Assembly (NCBI GenBank): GCA_003255025.1
Contig: QANY01006158.1
Location: 124,001-188,000 of the forward strand
From: Datisca glomerata
Lineage: Eukaryota > Streptophyta > Magnoliopsida > Cucurbitales > Datiscaceae
DNA: 64,000 nt
Direction of reading: 5' to 3'
Of the stretch, positions 33,645-43,838 are shown one piece after another. Under the pieces are notes generated by a model. It saw only the letters and a program-made list of their open reading frames with translations. It did not search any database and was not told where the DNA came from. The stretch's first letter is position 1. The number at the start of each line of letters is the position of its first letter. Position numbers and translations under genes: made by a program.

Positions 33645-33645
33645 C

Positions 33646-33973
33646 CTCCACCAAACCTATCTTCTCTATTCCCATGTTGGAATCCCCTATCTCCAACCAC
33701 ATGGCCTAATTTGCCAATGTGAGAACATCGGTCCTCTTCATTAAAGTCTTTCCCAAACTCTTCTTCATACCCAATCCTAGGTGATCGTCTGTCCCTCCGA
33801 TGCCCCATAGGAGCTCTAGGTACCTCGACCCGTGTTTTTACCCGATCAATCCTCTCATGCAATTGTTCCAGCCCCTCTCCTAATGTCTTCTTTAATTCAC
33901 CCACTAACGCCTCCATTTGGAACTTCAAAATGCCTCCTTCAGCCATTTCTCCACTAATATTTATATTTGACAT
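33646..33973 (-). pseudogene. gypsy-3 gag, N-terminal part
   Basis: Starts MSNINISGEMAEGGILKFQM, with a probable coiled-coil stretch (LKKTLGEGLEQLHERIDRV) and an Arg-rich region (GHRRDRRSPRIGYEEEF). It is cut at 33646 by L1-A copy C after NREDRFGGG. The matching continuation (HGNREDRFGERVDNN) is found at 43838-43478 in another copy. The gag differs from gypsy-1. Confidence 0.78.
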
Positions 33974-34337
33974 ACTTGAAAGAAAATAAGGTTAGTAGGG
34001 AAAAAAATGAAGGACCTCACAATTTCTCCTCCTCACCTGTTTACACTCAAAGATTGAGGTTCACTCAATTTTCTTTCCACCGTATTTTCACTCTATGTTT
34101 GTTGGCTTTTAACCTCTAATGATCTCACACACTCTTGCCTTTTTACCACTCTTAGTTTACTCTTTCGGTTCTTGATCAAACTAACAAACGAATCTGGAAT
34201 TTTAAAGCAACAACCAAATGACCTAAACAAATCAAACACTATGAGAAGATAAGGAAAGGGAACAACTAAGGGATAAAATTTGAGATAAGGAAACAAAAGG
34301 AGATCAGATTATACTATCTATCTTTTTTATAGAAGAT

Positions 34338-34610
34338 ACTATAGAATAAGATAAGGATAAAATAAGATAAGATAATGATTAGATAAGATGAGATGAGATA
34401 AGATAAGATAATGATTAGATTGGATAAGATGAGATAAGATAAGATAAGATAATTATTAGATTAGATAAGATGAGATGAGATTACAAAAAAAAGATGATAA
34501 GATAAGACAAGGTTAAGATATGATAAGATGAGATACAATATGATATGCAAAGATATGATGAGATAAGATAAGATGATAATGTGATAAGATGATAAGATGA
34601 TAAACAATGG
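34338..34610. repeat. Imperfect (GATAA)n / (GATGA)n simple repeat
   Basis: Runs such as GATAAGATAAGATAATGATT and GATGAGATGAGATAAG. The shorter array at about 55165-55235 reads TTATC on the plus strand, so the repeat belongs to the gypsy-3 leader. Confidence 0.9.
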
Positions 34611-34870
34611 AAATTCGAATTTCAAATTCAAAATTCTGAATTTTTTGATGAAACTGTGCAGAAAACTTAAACACCTCGGAAAGTGTTCAAAATGATGGAA
34701 TATGGCTTCACAATTCATGTACAGATTGTATAGGTTGCAAAAATCCGTTCGATTTGATACGCAATTAGAACTATTTTGACACCTGGATCAAAAGTTATGA
34801 TCATTTTTCAGAATCATCATCAAAATTAGGAAAAAAATTCAGAATTGAATCTGACTCTAGAGAACCAAAA

Positions 34871-34882
34871 ACTGAGATACCA
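34871..34882 (-). promoter_or_regulatory. gypsy-3 primer-binding site
   Basis: TGGTATCTCAGT on the minus strand, two bases after the LTR end. Resembles TGGTATCAGAGC at the first seven bases. The copy at 54890-54901 reads TGGTATCTGAGT. Confidence 0.65.
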
Positions 34883-34884
34883 AA

Positions 34885-35850
34885 TGATAAGAATCCACCA
34901 CACGATCTGGCCTATGAACCCAATAACAAATATGGTTCAAGAACCCAAGGATCGATTTTAAAGAAGAAGAAACCTCGACCCGTTTTCTATGACACAAAAA
35001 GAACCTTAGATGTTAGACCTAAAACCCAAATTGATGCTTCGAAAAGAACCAAAGGTATGGATTAGACGCCACACTCAAGAACAAGAAGGAAAAGTGAGTG
35101 AGAAGTCTAGGTTTTAGATGCCACAAGAATATTCTTGATAATTCTGAAAAGTTCTATGAAGAACCAAAGAGAAAACTCTGACAAAGAAATTATATTAATC
35201 AAAGTTGTTTAATACATTGTGAAACCATGTTTAAATAGAAAAACCTAGAAGCATAAAGAGTCCTAAAGTGTTTAAACAACTTAAACTAAATTTAAAAGAT
35301 AAAGAAATATTAATTGCAGTAAATAAGGAACTAGTAATCCAACCAAAATACTCCTATCATCTATCCACTTGTAGGTTAGGGTTGCTAAGGTGTCATGCTC
35401 TAATATACTTCTATTGGCTGTCCACTTCAAGGTTAAGATTGCAAGGTTGTCTGGTTTCCTTGTCATCATTTTAAATACCAAGTCATGCTCCATGTGGACT
35501 GTCATATTGAACGCCACATCATGCTCCATGTGAAATGCCATGTAGGATGCCACGACATCTCCATGTGGGCTGCCATGTTGTAAGCCACATCATGCTCCAT
35601 GCAAGCTTCCATGTTGGATGCATCATCCTCCATTAAGGATATCATGTTGGATGCCACGTCATGCTCCATTTGGGTTGTCATGTTGGACGTCATAGAATGC
35701 TCCATGTCGGCTGCCATATTCCATCTCATACTCCATGTCACACTCATATTGAGTGCTTAAGCCATTCTATTTTCTCTAGCTTTTTTTATTTGACCGCTTG
35801 CTACTTGAAGTTGATCCATCCTTTGAGCTTGTGCAACCGGATCCTCATCA
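34885..35850 (-). repeat. gypsy-3 5' LTR (arm 1 of the inverted duplication)
   Basis: On the minus strand it runs from TGATGAGGATCC (35850) to TTCTTATCA (34885), 966 bp. It contains the 36-bp minisatellite near its start. Its satellite junction (GGGGACGTG beside ATCCTCATCA) is the same as at 53884, so the two LTRs descend from one insertion. Confidence 0.88.
35500..35750 (-). repeat. 36-bp minisatellite in gypsy-3 LTR
   Basis: Degenerate tandem copies of a 36-bp unit built on CATGCTCCATGT and GCCATGTTGGATGCCA. Read on the LTR sense strand each unit gives 12 residues like MEHDVASNMAAY. Similar arrays lie at 41395-41690, 51600-51845, 54000-54300 and 58515-58775. Confidence 0.88.
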
Positions 35851-36302
35851 CAAGGGGACGTGTTTAGGCTGTAACTAGATGAACTTGGCTAAACAAGGAT
35901 CTTTTGAGCATGACAGGTACTTGAACTGACTTCTAGTGCCATACAATCGGACGTGTCTAGGCCAAAACTAGTTTAACTAGACTAAACTTTGATCTTTTGG
36001 GCATGGCATGTACTCAAATTGACTTTTGACAAATACACATTTGGGATATGAATTTGGAGTGTTATGTCATTTTTTGTGCTTCTAGTGTCATACGAAGTCG
36101 AAAAGAGCCAATGGGATGTGTCGGGCCCAAACCAGATGCGCTTGGATTAATTTAGATCTTTTGGGCATGGAATGTACTCGAACTGACTTTTGACACCCAA
36201 TACATATTTGGAATAAGAATTTGGAGTGTTATGGTCATTTAAGGTTCTTCTTGTGCCATACAGAGTCAAAAGACCGAAGGGGACGTGTTTTGTCCCAAAC
36301 TA
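35851..36302 (+). repeat. ~168-bp satellite, plus orientation (about 2.7 monomers)
   Basis: Matches the inverted arm at 53352-53883, including the variant GGCTGTAACTAGATG beside the LTR. It ends at the L1-X TSD. Confidence 0.9.
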
Positions 36303-36315
36303 GATGAACTTGGCT
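36303..36315 (+). repeat. Left 13-bp TSD of the L1-X copy
   Basis: GATGAACTTGGCT here and at 37821-37833. The sequence is part of the satellite monomer and occurs only once at the matching place in the inverted arm (53339-53351). Confidence 0.92.
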
Positions 36316-36927
36316 AGTGTTGTCTCTCATTCCAAATTCTTTAGTAGAGAGAGAAGCTCTCCCTTCTCTCTAGGTTTTCTTTTTCTAATTCGGGTTTCCT
36401 CCCTCCTAGTGAGGGAGGAAACTCCATTGTTAATTGGTCTCTATTAGTCAAGGTGGGTGAAAAACTCACTTATTGGGTACTAACCAAGGTTTCTGCCTAA
36501 GGTGATTTCTTCTCTTTAGAAAGCTCTGGTTGATCATGGTGGGAAGAAAGCTTCTCAAAGCTCGGACCCAGCTTTTGAGTTTTGAAGTTCAAGAGGAAAT
36601 CTCCCTAGAAGGTGTTCCTCTTTCTCTCTCAGCTAAGGGGGGGTCGTGAAATTACTCTTGGGGGGAGTATTCAATGTCTTGGTCAGTCCAAGACCTTACT
36701 TTATCTTAAGGAGAAGCCTAGTTTAAATCAGGGAGTCTATTCCATTGTTGGTTGGTCTCTATCAGCCAAGATCAGTTGAGAGCTAGTTTATCTAACATTA
36801 AAGGCTCCCATGGAGGTTCTGGGGGGGTGCTCAGATGTTTTCAAGCTTGCCCAGATTTCTTGAGGTTGAAGATGAACTCTCATTTTCTGGAGGGGACAAT
36901 TTGGCTCATGTGGCAGTGGTAAAGCAT

Positions 36928-37150
36928 GGAGGTGACAGCTCCGTTTTTGAAGCCTACTATTTCTCTCTCCAATCAAAGTGAAGGAGGTGTGAGCTCCTTT
37001 ATTAAGCCTACTATTTCTCTCTCCAATCAAAGTGAAGGAGGTGACAGCTCCTTTTTTGAAGCCTACTATTTCTCTCTCCAAAACCAAGTGAAGGAGAGGT
37101 TCTCGGTTAAAATCTGGAGCCTACAATTTCTCTCTCCTATGAAAGAAATG
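36928..37150 (+). repeat. ~55-bp tandem repeat inside L1-X
   Basis: Three to four units starting GGAGGTGACAGCTCC at 36928, 36983, 37037 and 37093, each followed by GCCTACTATTTCTCTCTCC. The last unit is diverged. 55 bp is not a multiple of three, so the repeat itself breaks any reading frame. Confidence 0.88.
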
Positions 37151-37781
37151 ATTTGATTCCAAATGTGATAGGACAAGGTGGAGATTATTCTCTCTCCTTA
37201 GATATTTATCCTAATCTGATTGAAAGAGCATCTAATCAAGGTGTCAGTTCAGCAGCTAACCAAGGTGCCAGCTCAGCAGCTCCTTGCAAGTGCCAACTCA
37301 GCAGCTCCTTCTTCGTCCAAGGGAAAGAGCAAGTTTAGAGATGGGTCACTCTTCCCCTCTCTCATAGCAATTTTCTTGAACACAAGGCAGCGCTGGGAAA
37401 GAGGTTCCTCCTTCAAGCTCGAGCTTCGATAGATCTCAGGATCTTCTTGGGGGGGGGGGGGTGGTACCTTTCCCTTCCCCATTACGTGATTAATGTGATG
37501 CTTTTGTTCACTGAAATTGGTTTTAGCAATTACTTGGTTGTTTGTTAACTCAGGAGTTTTATGTTTGTTAAGTTCTATTTTAGACTTATGTTTTTCTGTT
37601 TCTCCTACCTTGTGTGGTGTGGGAAACTTTCTAGAGTTTATTTTTTGTAGGCTAAGTTAAGTTAAAGTTAGGGGTTGGATAGTTGTGCTGATATAGCCAA
37701 TGGTCTTTCTCTTTCCTGTCTTGCTCAGCCATTCTTTTAAATATGCATGGGGTATGCCCCTTGAATATTTGTAAATTATGC

Positions 37782-37810
37782 TTCGGTTAATGAAATTTTA
37801 ACTTACCGAA
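37782..37810 (+). promoter_or_regulatory. Predicted 3' RNA hairpin of L1-X
   Basis: TTCGGT (37782-37787) and ACCGAA (37805-37810) can pair across a 17-nt loop directly before the A-tail. Arms are identical to L1-A although the loop differs. Confidence 0.55.
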
Positions 37811-37833
37811 AAAAAAAAAAGATGAACTTGGCT

Positions 37834-38579
37834 CAACTTGCAACTTTTGGGCATCGCATGGAGTCGAAGTGACTTTTGACACCCAATACACATTTGGGAA
37901 AAAGGTTTGGAGTGTTGTAGTCGTTCTAGATGCCTCATGTGCCAAACGGAGTCAAAAAGACCCAAGATGACATGTTTAGGTCCAAACTCAATGAACATGG
38001 CTAAATTTGGAACTTTAGGGAATGACTGTACTCGAACTGACTTTTGACACTCAATACATATTTGGGATAAGAATTTGGAGTGTTGTGGTCATTTTAATTG
38101 ATTCTAGTGCCATACAAAGTTAAAAAGACCCAATGGGATGTGTCTAGGCCCAAACTAGATGAACTTGGCTAAAGTTCGATCTTTTGCGCATGACATGTAC
38201 TCGAATTGACCTTTGACAATCAATACACGTTTGGAATAATAATTTGGAATGCTGTGCTCATTTTAGGTGCTTCTTGTGCCATAGGGAGTCAAAATACCCA
38301 ATAAAAGTCTGGGATTAATTTGGAATAATAACTTTAATCGTTTGGGTATGGCATGCACTCGAACTGACTTTTGACACCAAATACAAGTTTGGGATAGAGA
38401 ATTTGGAGTGTTATGGTCATTCTAGGCGCTTCTTGTGCCATACGGGGTCAAAAAAGCCCAAGGGGATGTGTTTAGGCCCAAACTAGATGAACTTGGCTAA
38501 ACTTGGATCTTTTTGACACCCAATACACGTTTGGGATAAGAATTTGGCTTGTTTTGGTCGTTTGAGGCGCTTCATGTGT
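37834..38579 (+). repeat. ~168-bp satellite, plus orientation (about 4.4 monomers)
   Basis: Begins just after the right TSD of L1-X (37821-37833). To 38359 it mirrors 53338-52813, including the odd stretch GGGATTAATTTGGAATAATAA (38321-38341), which marks the two as copies. It is followed by the end of a gypsy-3 LTR. Confidence 0.92.
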
Positions 38580-38966
38580 TGATATGAACCTCACCGTCAC
38601 TTTGTGATAAAATATGATAACAATGATGGTTCAATAACACTTAGAGATAAGACCTAAGACCCAAATTGATGCTTCGAAAAGAACCAAAGGTATGACTTAG
38701 AGGCCACACTCAAGAACAAGAAGAAAACGTGAGTGATAAGTCTAGTTTTTAGATGTCACAAGAATATTCTTGATAACTCTGAAAAGTTCTAAGAAGAACC
38801 AAAGAGAAAACTCTCACAAAAAATTTATATTGATCAAAGTTGTTTAATACGTTGTGAAACCATGCTTAAAGAGTCTTAAAGTGTTTAAATCATCCAAATT
38901 AAATATAAAAGATAAAGAATTACTAATTGCAATAAATAAGGAACTTGTAATCCACCCAAAAGACTC
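38580..38966 (-). repeat. gypsy-3 3' LTR, distal part
   Basis: Ends (minus strand) in GGTTCATATCA at 38580. Corresponds to the LTR parts at 34885-35340 and 54400-54887. It is split from the proximal part (41305-41797) by L1-H. CACCCAAAAGACTC at 38953-38966 is the left TSD. Confidence 0.85.
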
Positions 38967-38970
38967 TTTT

Positions 38971-38998
38971 TTTGGGTAAACAAATTCTATAAACCAAA
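38971..38998 (-). promoter_or_regulatory. Predicted 3' RNA hairpin of L1-H (covarying arms)
   Basis: On the minus strand TTTGGT (38998-38993) faces ACCCAAA (38977-38971) just before the A-tail. Compared with TTCGG/CCGAA of L1-A and L1-X, both sides changed together (C:G to T:A), keeping the pairing. One C is bulged. Confidence 0.5.
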
Positions 38999-39199
38999 TG
39001 ATACTTACACATGTACAAGGGGCATACCCCAGGAAATACAAAATTAGAGGCTTAAGATCTGCACGTAAATTAAACTGGAAATATGTAAAGTACTGAAATT
39101 AGATATCAATGCTTCATAAGACAGCCAAGGTTTATAAAATGCTTGTGTTAAGACCCCATCTATCCACTAAAGGTAGATTAGTATCATTAGTGCTAAAAC

Positions 39200-41304
39200 A
39201 CTTCGAATCCCAAAGCCTTAATCTGACTAATTGTGAAATAGCTTCAGTTAGGATCTTGGAATCTCTAATTTTGCCTTAAAAAATCCTTGAATTTCTTTCT
39301 CTCCATATATAATAGAGGAAGGAAGTAAAAGCTAGCTTAACTAGGACTCCTCTAAGTGACTTCCCTTTTGCATTAACTAGCATCCAATCTACAAACTGAT
39401 CCCAATCTCTAACCTGACAGTGTAGATCACATTTGTTCACAAGTGTGGCCCATACTCTAGCTGAATAACAACAATTGACAAAAAAGATGCTCATGTGTGT
39501 CCTGGTAGCCAACACAACACACACAATCAGAACAAAACCCTGGTGTTTGGTCCCATTGTGCAACCTTATCTCTAGTGGAAAGTTTGTTTCTCAAAGCCAA
39601 CCAAGAGATAAAGCTGCACCTTGGGATGTGTTTAGAGAACCATATAACCTTTGCGCACTTAACCGGTTGTCTTGTAGGGGACAGTGCCTTATAGGTTAGA
39701 CTTAGGGAGAAATCTCCATTCTGACTTGAACTTCATTTCCAAACATCTTGTCGTTGAGCTTGGGGAGGAGGAATCAGAACACTTCTAATTCAAGAAACTC
39801 AAAGGTGTTTGAAGTTGGCCAATGCCATTGATTTTCTTAAATGAGAACACTCACCAAAGAATCCATAGTCCAAGAAGTTCCTGACAAAAGTCTTTGTCCA
39901 AATCTAGCCCAAAGGACACCTAGTGGATGCCAATTATCTGTAAGAAGCTTCACAGTAGTACCATCTCCAATAGTAATAGAGCAAAAGGGCAGAAACTTGC
40001 TCCTGAGCTTGAGAAGCTTTCTCCAAACCCAAGATGAGTTAGAAGGAATGGAAACCAAGAAAATTGAACTCTTTCTGATTAGGTATGTTTGACACCAATC
40101 TTTCCAAAGTGATCTTTTAGAAGGGAGTAGAAAGAACCATAAGTGTTTGGCTATAGCAACTTCATTAGTTAGAACCAAATCCCTAAGGCCCAACCCACCT
40201 TGTACCTTGTCAAAACATAGGTCTGCCCAAGCTACCTTGGCCCCAGAAGCTTTAGTATCTTGGCCATTCCATAGAAAATTTCTTAGCAAGCATTGGACTG
40301 TCTACACCACTTTTTTAGGGAGAATGAAGAGACCACTCCAAAAGTTGACCATAGCCATAAGGACAGTCTTGATAAGTTGGAGTCTTCTTGCATAAGACAA
40401 ATACTTTGATTCCCAAGACCTGATTCTCATAGTGAGTCTGTCAACCAAACCTTGCAAATCTGATTTGGTAAGCTTGGTTGTAATGAGTGGGACACCAAGA
40501 TATCTAACTGGAAGAGACCCTTCTGTAAAACCCAGTTCAGCATGAATGATAGAAGACATCTCTGGGCTCACCCCTGATAAGAACATTTGACTCTTTGAAA
40601 TATTTGGTTGAAGCCCTGATAACTCTTGGAAAATGGCCAAAGCTTCCTTAAGCACATGCACACTGTTTTTGTCTCCTTTACAGAGAATAAGAGTAGGTCA
40701 TCAGCAAAGCACAGGATTGACTAAGTTAAGCTCTTTGCACCTCCAATGGAACTGGAACTCTGAGTGTTTGGCTACAAAGCTCAAGATCCCTGTCAAGACC
40801 TCCATGATGATGACAAAGATGTAAGGAGAGATTGGATCCCCTTTTCTAATTCCTTTAGCACCCCTAAAGTAACCATGCAGCTCACCATTTATATTCACTG
40901 AGTATGAGGGAGAAGAAAGGCACTCATGACCTAAGAAATGAAAACATTTGGGAAGCCAAGGCATTGAAAAGATTTACCTATTAGTGACCAGTTCACACTA
41001 TCATAGGCTTTCTTAAGGTCCACCTTGAGAGCACACCTTGGCAAAACAAGTGATCTATGGTAGCTTCTAAGTAATTCTTGGGAGAGAAAAATATTGTTAG
41101 CCATTCTCCTTCCTGGGATAAAAGCACTTTGTTTTTGACTTACGATGTTGGGTAATACAAGCTTGAGTCTTTCAGAAAGTATTTTTGTGATGCACTTGTA
41201 GACTACATTGCAACAAGAGATAGGTCTAAAGTCCCCAATACTAGTGGGATTAGGGACCTTTGGTATTAAGGTGATTGCAGTTGAGTTAACCTCTTTTAGG
41301 AGCT
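39200..41304 (-). pseudogene. L1-H ORF2: reverse transcriptase and zf-RVT
   Basis: Reading from the truncated 5' end: LLKEVNSTAITLIPKVPNPT, FRPISCCNVVYKCI, FIPGRRMANNI, VDLKKAYDSVNW, then a shift, GYFRGAKGIRKGDPISPY and the FADD position (about 40705, LCADDL in a shifted frame). Downstream are SGLQPNISKSQMFLSG (40610), AWADLCFDKVQGGLGLRDL (40230) and the zf-RVT region (39650-39470). Stops and shifts occur near 40965, 40700, 40300 and 39840. The protein differs clearly from L1-A throughout. Confidence 0.87.
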
Positions 41305-41797
41305 CACCCAAATGACTCCTATTGGCTGTACATTTCTTGGTTAGGATTGTCAAGCTGTCTTAATTCCTGATCATCATTTAAAATGCCATGTCATGCTCCA
41401 TGTGGAGTGTCATATTGAACGCCACATCATGCTCCATATGTAATGCCATAAAGGATGCCAGATCATCTCCATGTAGACTACCTTGTTGGATGCCACGTCA
41501 TGCTCCTTATCAGCTGCCATGTTTGTTGCCATGTCATGGCCCATGCAGGATGTCATGTTGGATTGTTCATCATGCTCCACGTGGACTGCCATGTTGGACA
41601 CCATGACATGCTCCGTGTAGGACGGCACGTCATGCTCCATGTAGGCTGTTATACTCCATATCAGGCTCCACGTCATGATCCATGTCATACTCCCATTGAG
41701 TGCGTCATCCATCCTCATTTCTCTAGCTCTTGTGATTTAGCCTCTTGGTACTTAAAATGGATCCTTCCTTCGAGGTTGTGTAACCGGATCCTTATCA
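41305..41797 (-). repeat. gypsy-3 3' LTR, proximal part with minisatellite
   Basis: Starts (minus) TGATAAGGATCC at 41797. The first ~90 bp carry the degraded Pol tail (KDPF, then ITRARE), followed by the 36-bp minisatellite (41395-41690), open on the sense strand over about 100 codons (41718-41410). It continues at 38966. Confidence 0.85.
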
Positions 41798-41798
41798 T

Positions 41799-41814
41799 TA
41801 TTCTCTCCCGCTTG
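41799..41814 (-). promoter_or_regulatory. gypsy-3 polypurine tract
   Basis: AAGCGGGAGAGAA on the minus strand just before the 3' LTR start, matching GCGGGAGGGAA at 52684-52694. Confidence 0.78.
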
Positions 41815-43474
41815 AGAAGAATTTGTCCTCAAATCATCACTCGCATCAAATGGGAACAAGTTAGTTACATTAAATTTAGTACTTACATCGTACTCACTGT
41901 GAAGATCAAGCTTGTACGCATTGTCATTGATTCTTGGAAGGACGTGGAATGATCCATCCCCTTTAGTCAGCGATTTTGTTTTCCTTTGTGTAGGAAACCT
42001 TTCATCACGTTGTAAAACAAACTTCAAACTCCCCTTATTGGCTTCCTTAGCATATTGTTCATTCTTACTTTCAATGTTAGCTCGGATCTTGGCACGTAAA
42101 ACCTTCACCAGCTCTTTCTATTTCTTACCATCAAGATTAACATGCTTATTTATAGGTAAAGGTAATATATGCGTAGGAGTTGAAGGATTATAGCCATAAA
42201 CAATCAAAAAAGGAGAAAAAGAAGAAGTAGAATGAAGAAACCTATTATATGCAAACTTAAAATGTGGTAAACACTTCTCCCATTGCCTTAAATTCTTTTG
42301 AATGATAACTACCATAAATTTTCCCATGAACGCACACAAGACATGATTCATCAACCTCATGAATGTACTAGGTGCACTACTTAAACCATATATCATTACT
42401 AACAACTAATGCAATCCATGTTTAATTTTAAGTGTTTTTTTCCATTCATACGCTAAGTTGATGATATCCACTTTTAAGATCAATTTTAGTAAACAAACCA
42501 GAACCATGCTATTCATCAAGCAAACCAACTAATCTAGGAATGAGATGGTGATACTTTATAGTGATGCTATTTATGGCTCAGCAATCAATGCACATCGTCA
42601 ATGTCCATTCCTTCTTAGTCACAAGAAATACGAGAACCGCACTAGGGCTCATGCTTCCATGGGCATACCCTTTTTCCATGAGCTTGTTCACTTGTATTTC
42701 TAACTCCTTTGTCTAATCCGAATATGTTCTATTAGCGGGTTTGTTTTGGTGCTTGATTCCCCTAATTGGTGGCAGCCCTTTTGGCCTCTCCTCGGGAATA
42801 CTTCTTCAAACTGCTGCAAAAGAGATACAAAAACACTAGACAAGAGTGGTTAAGTTCGTTAGTAGGAAAACAAGACTCTTTGTATAAAAGTATAAGAAAA
42901 TGCTGGTTCGAACTCAAAGCTCTCTTAATCTCACTCTCTAGCATCAAAACTCTCTTTTCTTCTCTCTTGAATTTTCTCACTCCTCTCGCCCAACTCTCTA
43001 TTATCACTCATTTCTTTTGTTCAAACACTCCTTTGTTTAAACTCACTCTCTTGAGTTTTCTCACTCTCTCTCTTTTTTTCATTCTCAATCTCTCTTTGTT
43101 TTTCATTCTCTTTTTTCAACTTCAATTGATCTTCTTGCACTTGTTTTGGGGAGAGGGGTACAAGAGTAATGCATTTCTTATCAATTACAAAAGATTATCT
43201 ATATTTATAACCGTCATGAGTGGCTTTTCTATCACATTTCCACAGCCTCCCCAAGAGAAGATGACTTGCTTGCATTGGCACTACATCACACAACTTCGTC
43301 TTTGTACTTGCCAATAGAAAAAGAAACTAACACTTGCTTATGCACCTCGATTTCTCCACTATCATTCAACCATTCCAGCTTGTATGGATTAGGATGTTTT
43401 AATATAGGCATGTTTAGTTTTTCCACCATGTAAGTGCTAGCCACATTAATACAACTTTCCCCATCAATAATCAT
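41815..43474 (-). pseudogene. gypsy-3 pol: protease, partial RT, integrase C-terminus
   Basis: Minus strand, in order: protease active-site region MIIDGESCINVAS (43474-43436), a low-complexity linker (43280-42770), RT pieces with many stops (LFTKIDLKSGYHQ-like, 42480), then [20 protein letters not shown] (42396-42337) fused directly to integrase (QWEKCLPHFKFAYNRFLHS, 42290). The YFDD catalytic motif, RNase H and most of integrase are deleted. The end has [20 protein letters not shown] and DLRTNSSQAGEN, running to the LTR. The deletion resembles that of gypsy-1 but has a different left point. Confidence 0.82.
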
Positions 43475-43477
43475 AAT

Positions 43478-43838
43478 TCACACTTTATCATTAACAAGGC
43501 ATCTAGTATGAAAAATATTTTCTCGTCGTACCTTCTCATCTTCTTTGGCTATAGCACTAAGAGCTCTTCTTTTTACTGAAAGTTTCCCATCGACCGGTTC
43601 TTTAATGTCACTTGCATCCTCTAGTGGTTGCATGGACTCCTTTTCAGAATCACTTTTGATTCCCACGTTCTTGCCTTGCAATGATGGTATGTTCATCTTC
43701 ACGCTAACCAAATTGTTATCCACCCTCTCACCAAACCTATCTTCTCTATTTCCATGTCGGAATCCCCTATCTCCAACCCGACGGCCTAATCTGCCCATGT
43801 GAGAATATTGCTCCTCTTCATCAAAGTATTTCCCAACT
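43478..43838 (-). pseudogene. gypsy-3 gag C-terminal part to protease linker
   Basis: GRLGRRVGDRGFRHGNREDR and VKMNIPSLQGKN (gag) are followed at once by KSDSEKESMQPLEDASDIKE, the acidic linker before protease. The central gag and zinc knuckle have been deleted. The linker ends in RRENIFHTRCLVNDKV and a stop at 43478, just before the protease. The right end joins satellite at 43839. Confidence 0.78.

Larger units (their letters stand above)
31701..33645 (-). mobile_element. L1-A copy C, truncated at both ends
   Basis: Contains ORF1 from the DUF4283 side onward and the first ~230 codons of ORF2. It joins gypsy-3 gag at 33645 and Athila-like sequence at about 31701, with no A-tail and no TSD. 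It looks like a piece moved or trimmed by rearrangement rather than a normal 5'-truncated insertion. Confidence 0.85.
33974..34884 (-). other. gypsy-3 leader with GATAA repeats
   Basis: Non-coding region between the primer-binding site (34871-34882, minus) and gag. Between about 34338 and 34610 it holds dense imperfect GATAA/GATGA repeats. Half of it (to 34508) is duplicated in reverse at 54888-55237. Confidence 0.75.
36316..37820 (+). mobile_element. L1-X: 1.5-kb non-autonomous LINE with both ends and TSD
   Basis: Contains a 5' UTR with CTCTCTCTAGG motifs, an ORF1-like region without a long open frame, a tandem 55-bp repeat, a G13 run at about 37449-37461, a 3' UTR with GGGGTATGCCCC (37749-37760), the TTCGGT...ACCGAA pair (37782-37810) and an A12 tail. 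A perfect 13-bp TSD surrounds it. No endonuclease or RT sequence is present, so it must have used enzymes from another LINE, plausibly L1-A, whose 3' end it shares. Confidence 0.88.
38967..41304 (-). mobile_element. L1-H LINE, 5'-truncated, nested in a gypsy-3 LTR
   Basis: 2.3 kb on the minus strand from mid RT to an A-tail (T-run 38967-38973). The flanks CACCCAAAAGACTC (38953-38966) and CACCCAAATGACTC (41305-41318) are a 14-bp TSD with one difference. The LTR reads continuously across after removal. The 3' UTR carries GGGGTATGCCCC and a hairpin variant. Confidence 0.92.

Noticed and set aside
35500..35750. 36-bp repeats as a possible CRISPR array
   Set aside because: The repeats are directly tandem with no unique spacers, lie inside an LTR, and the genome is a plant's.
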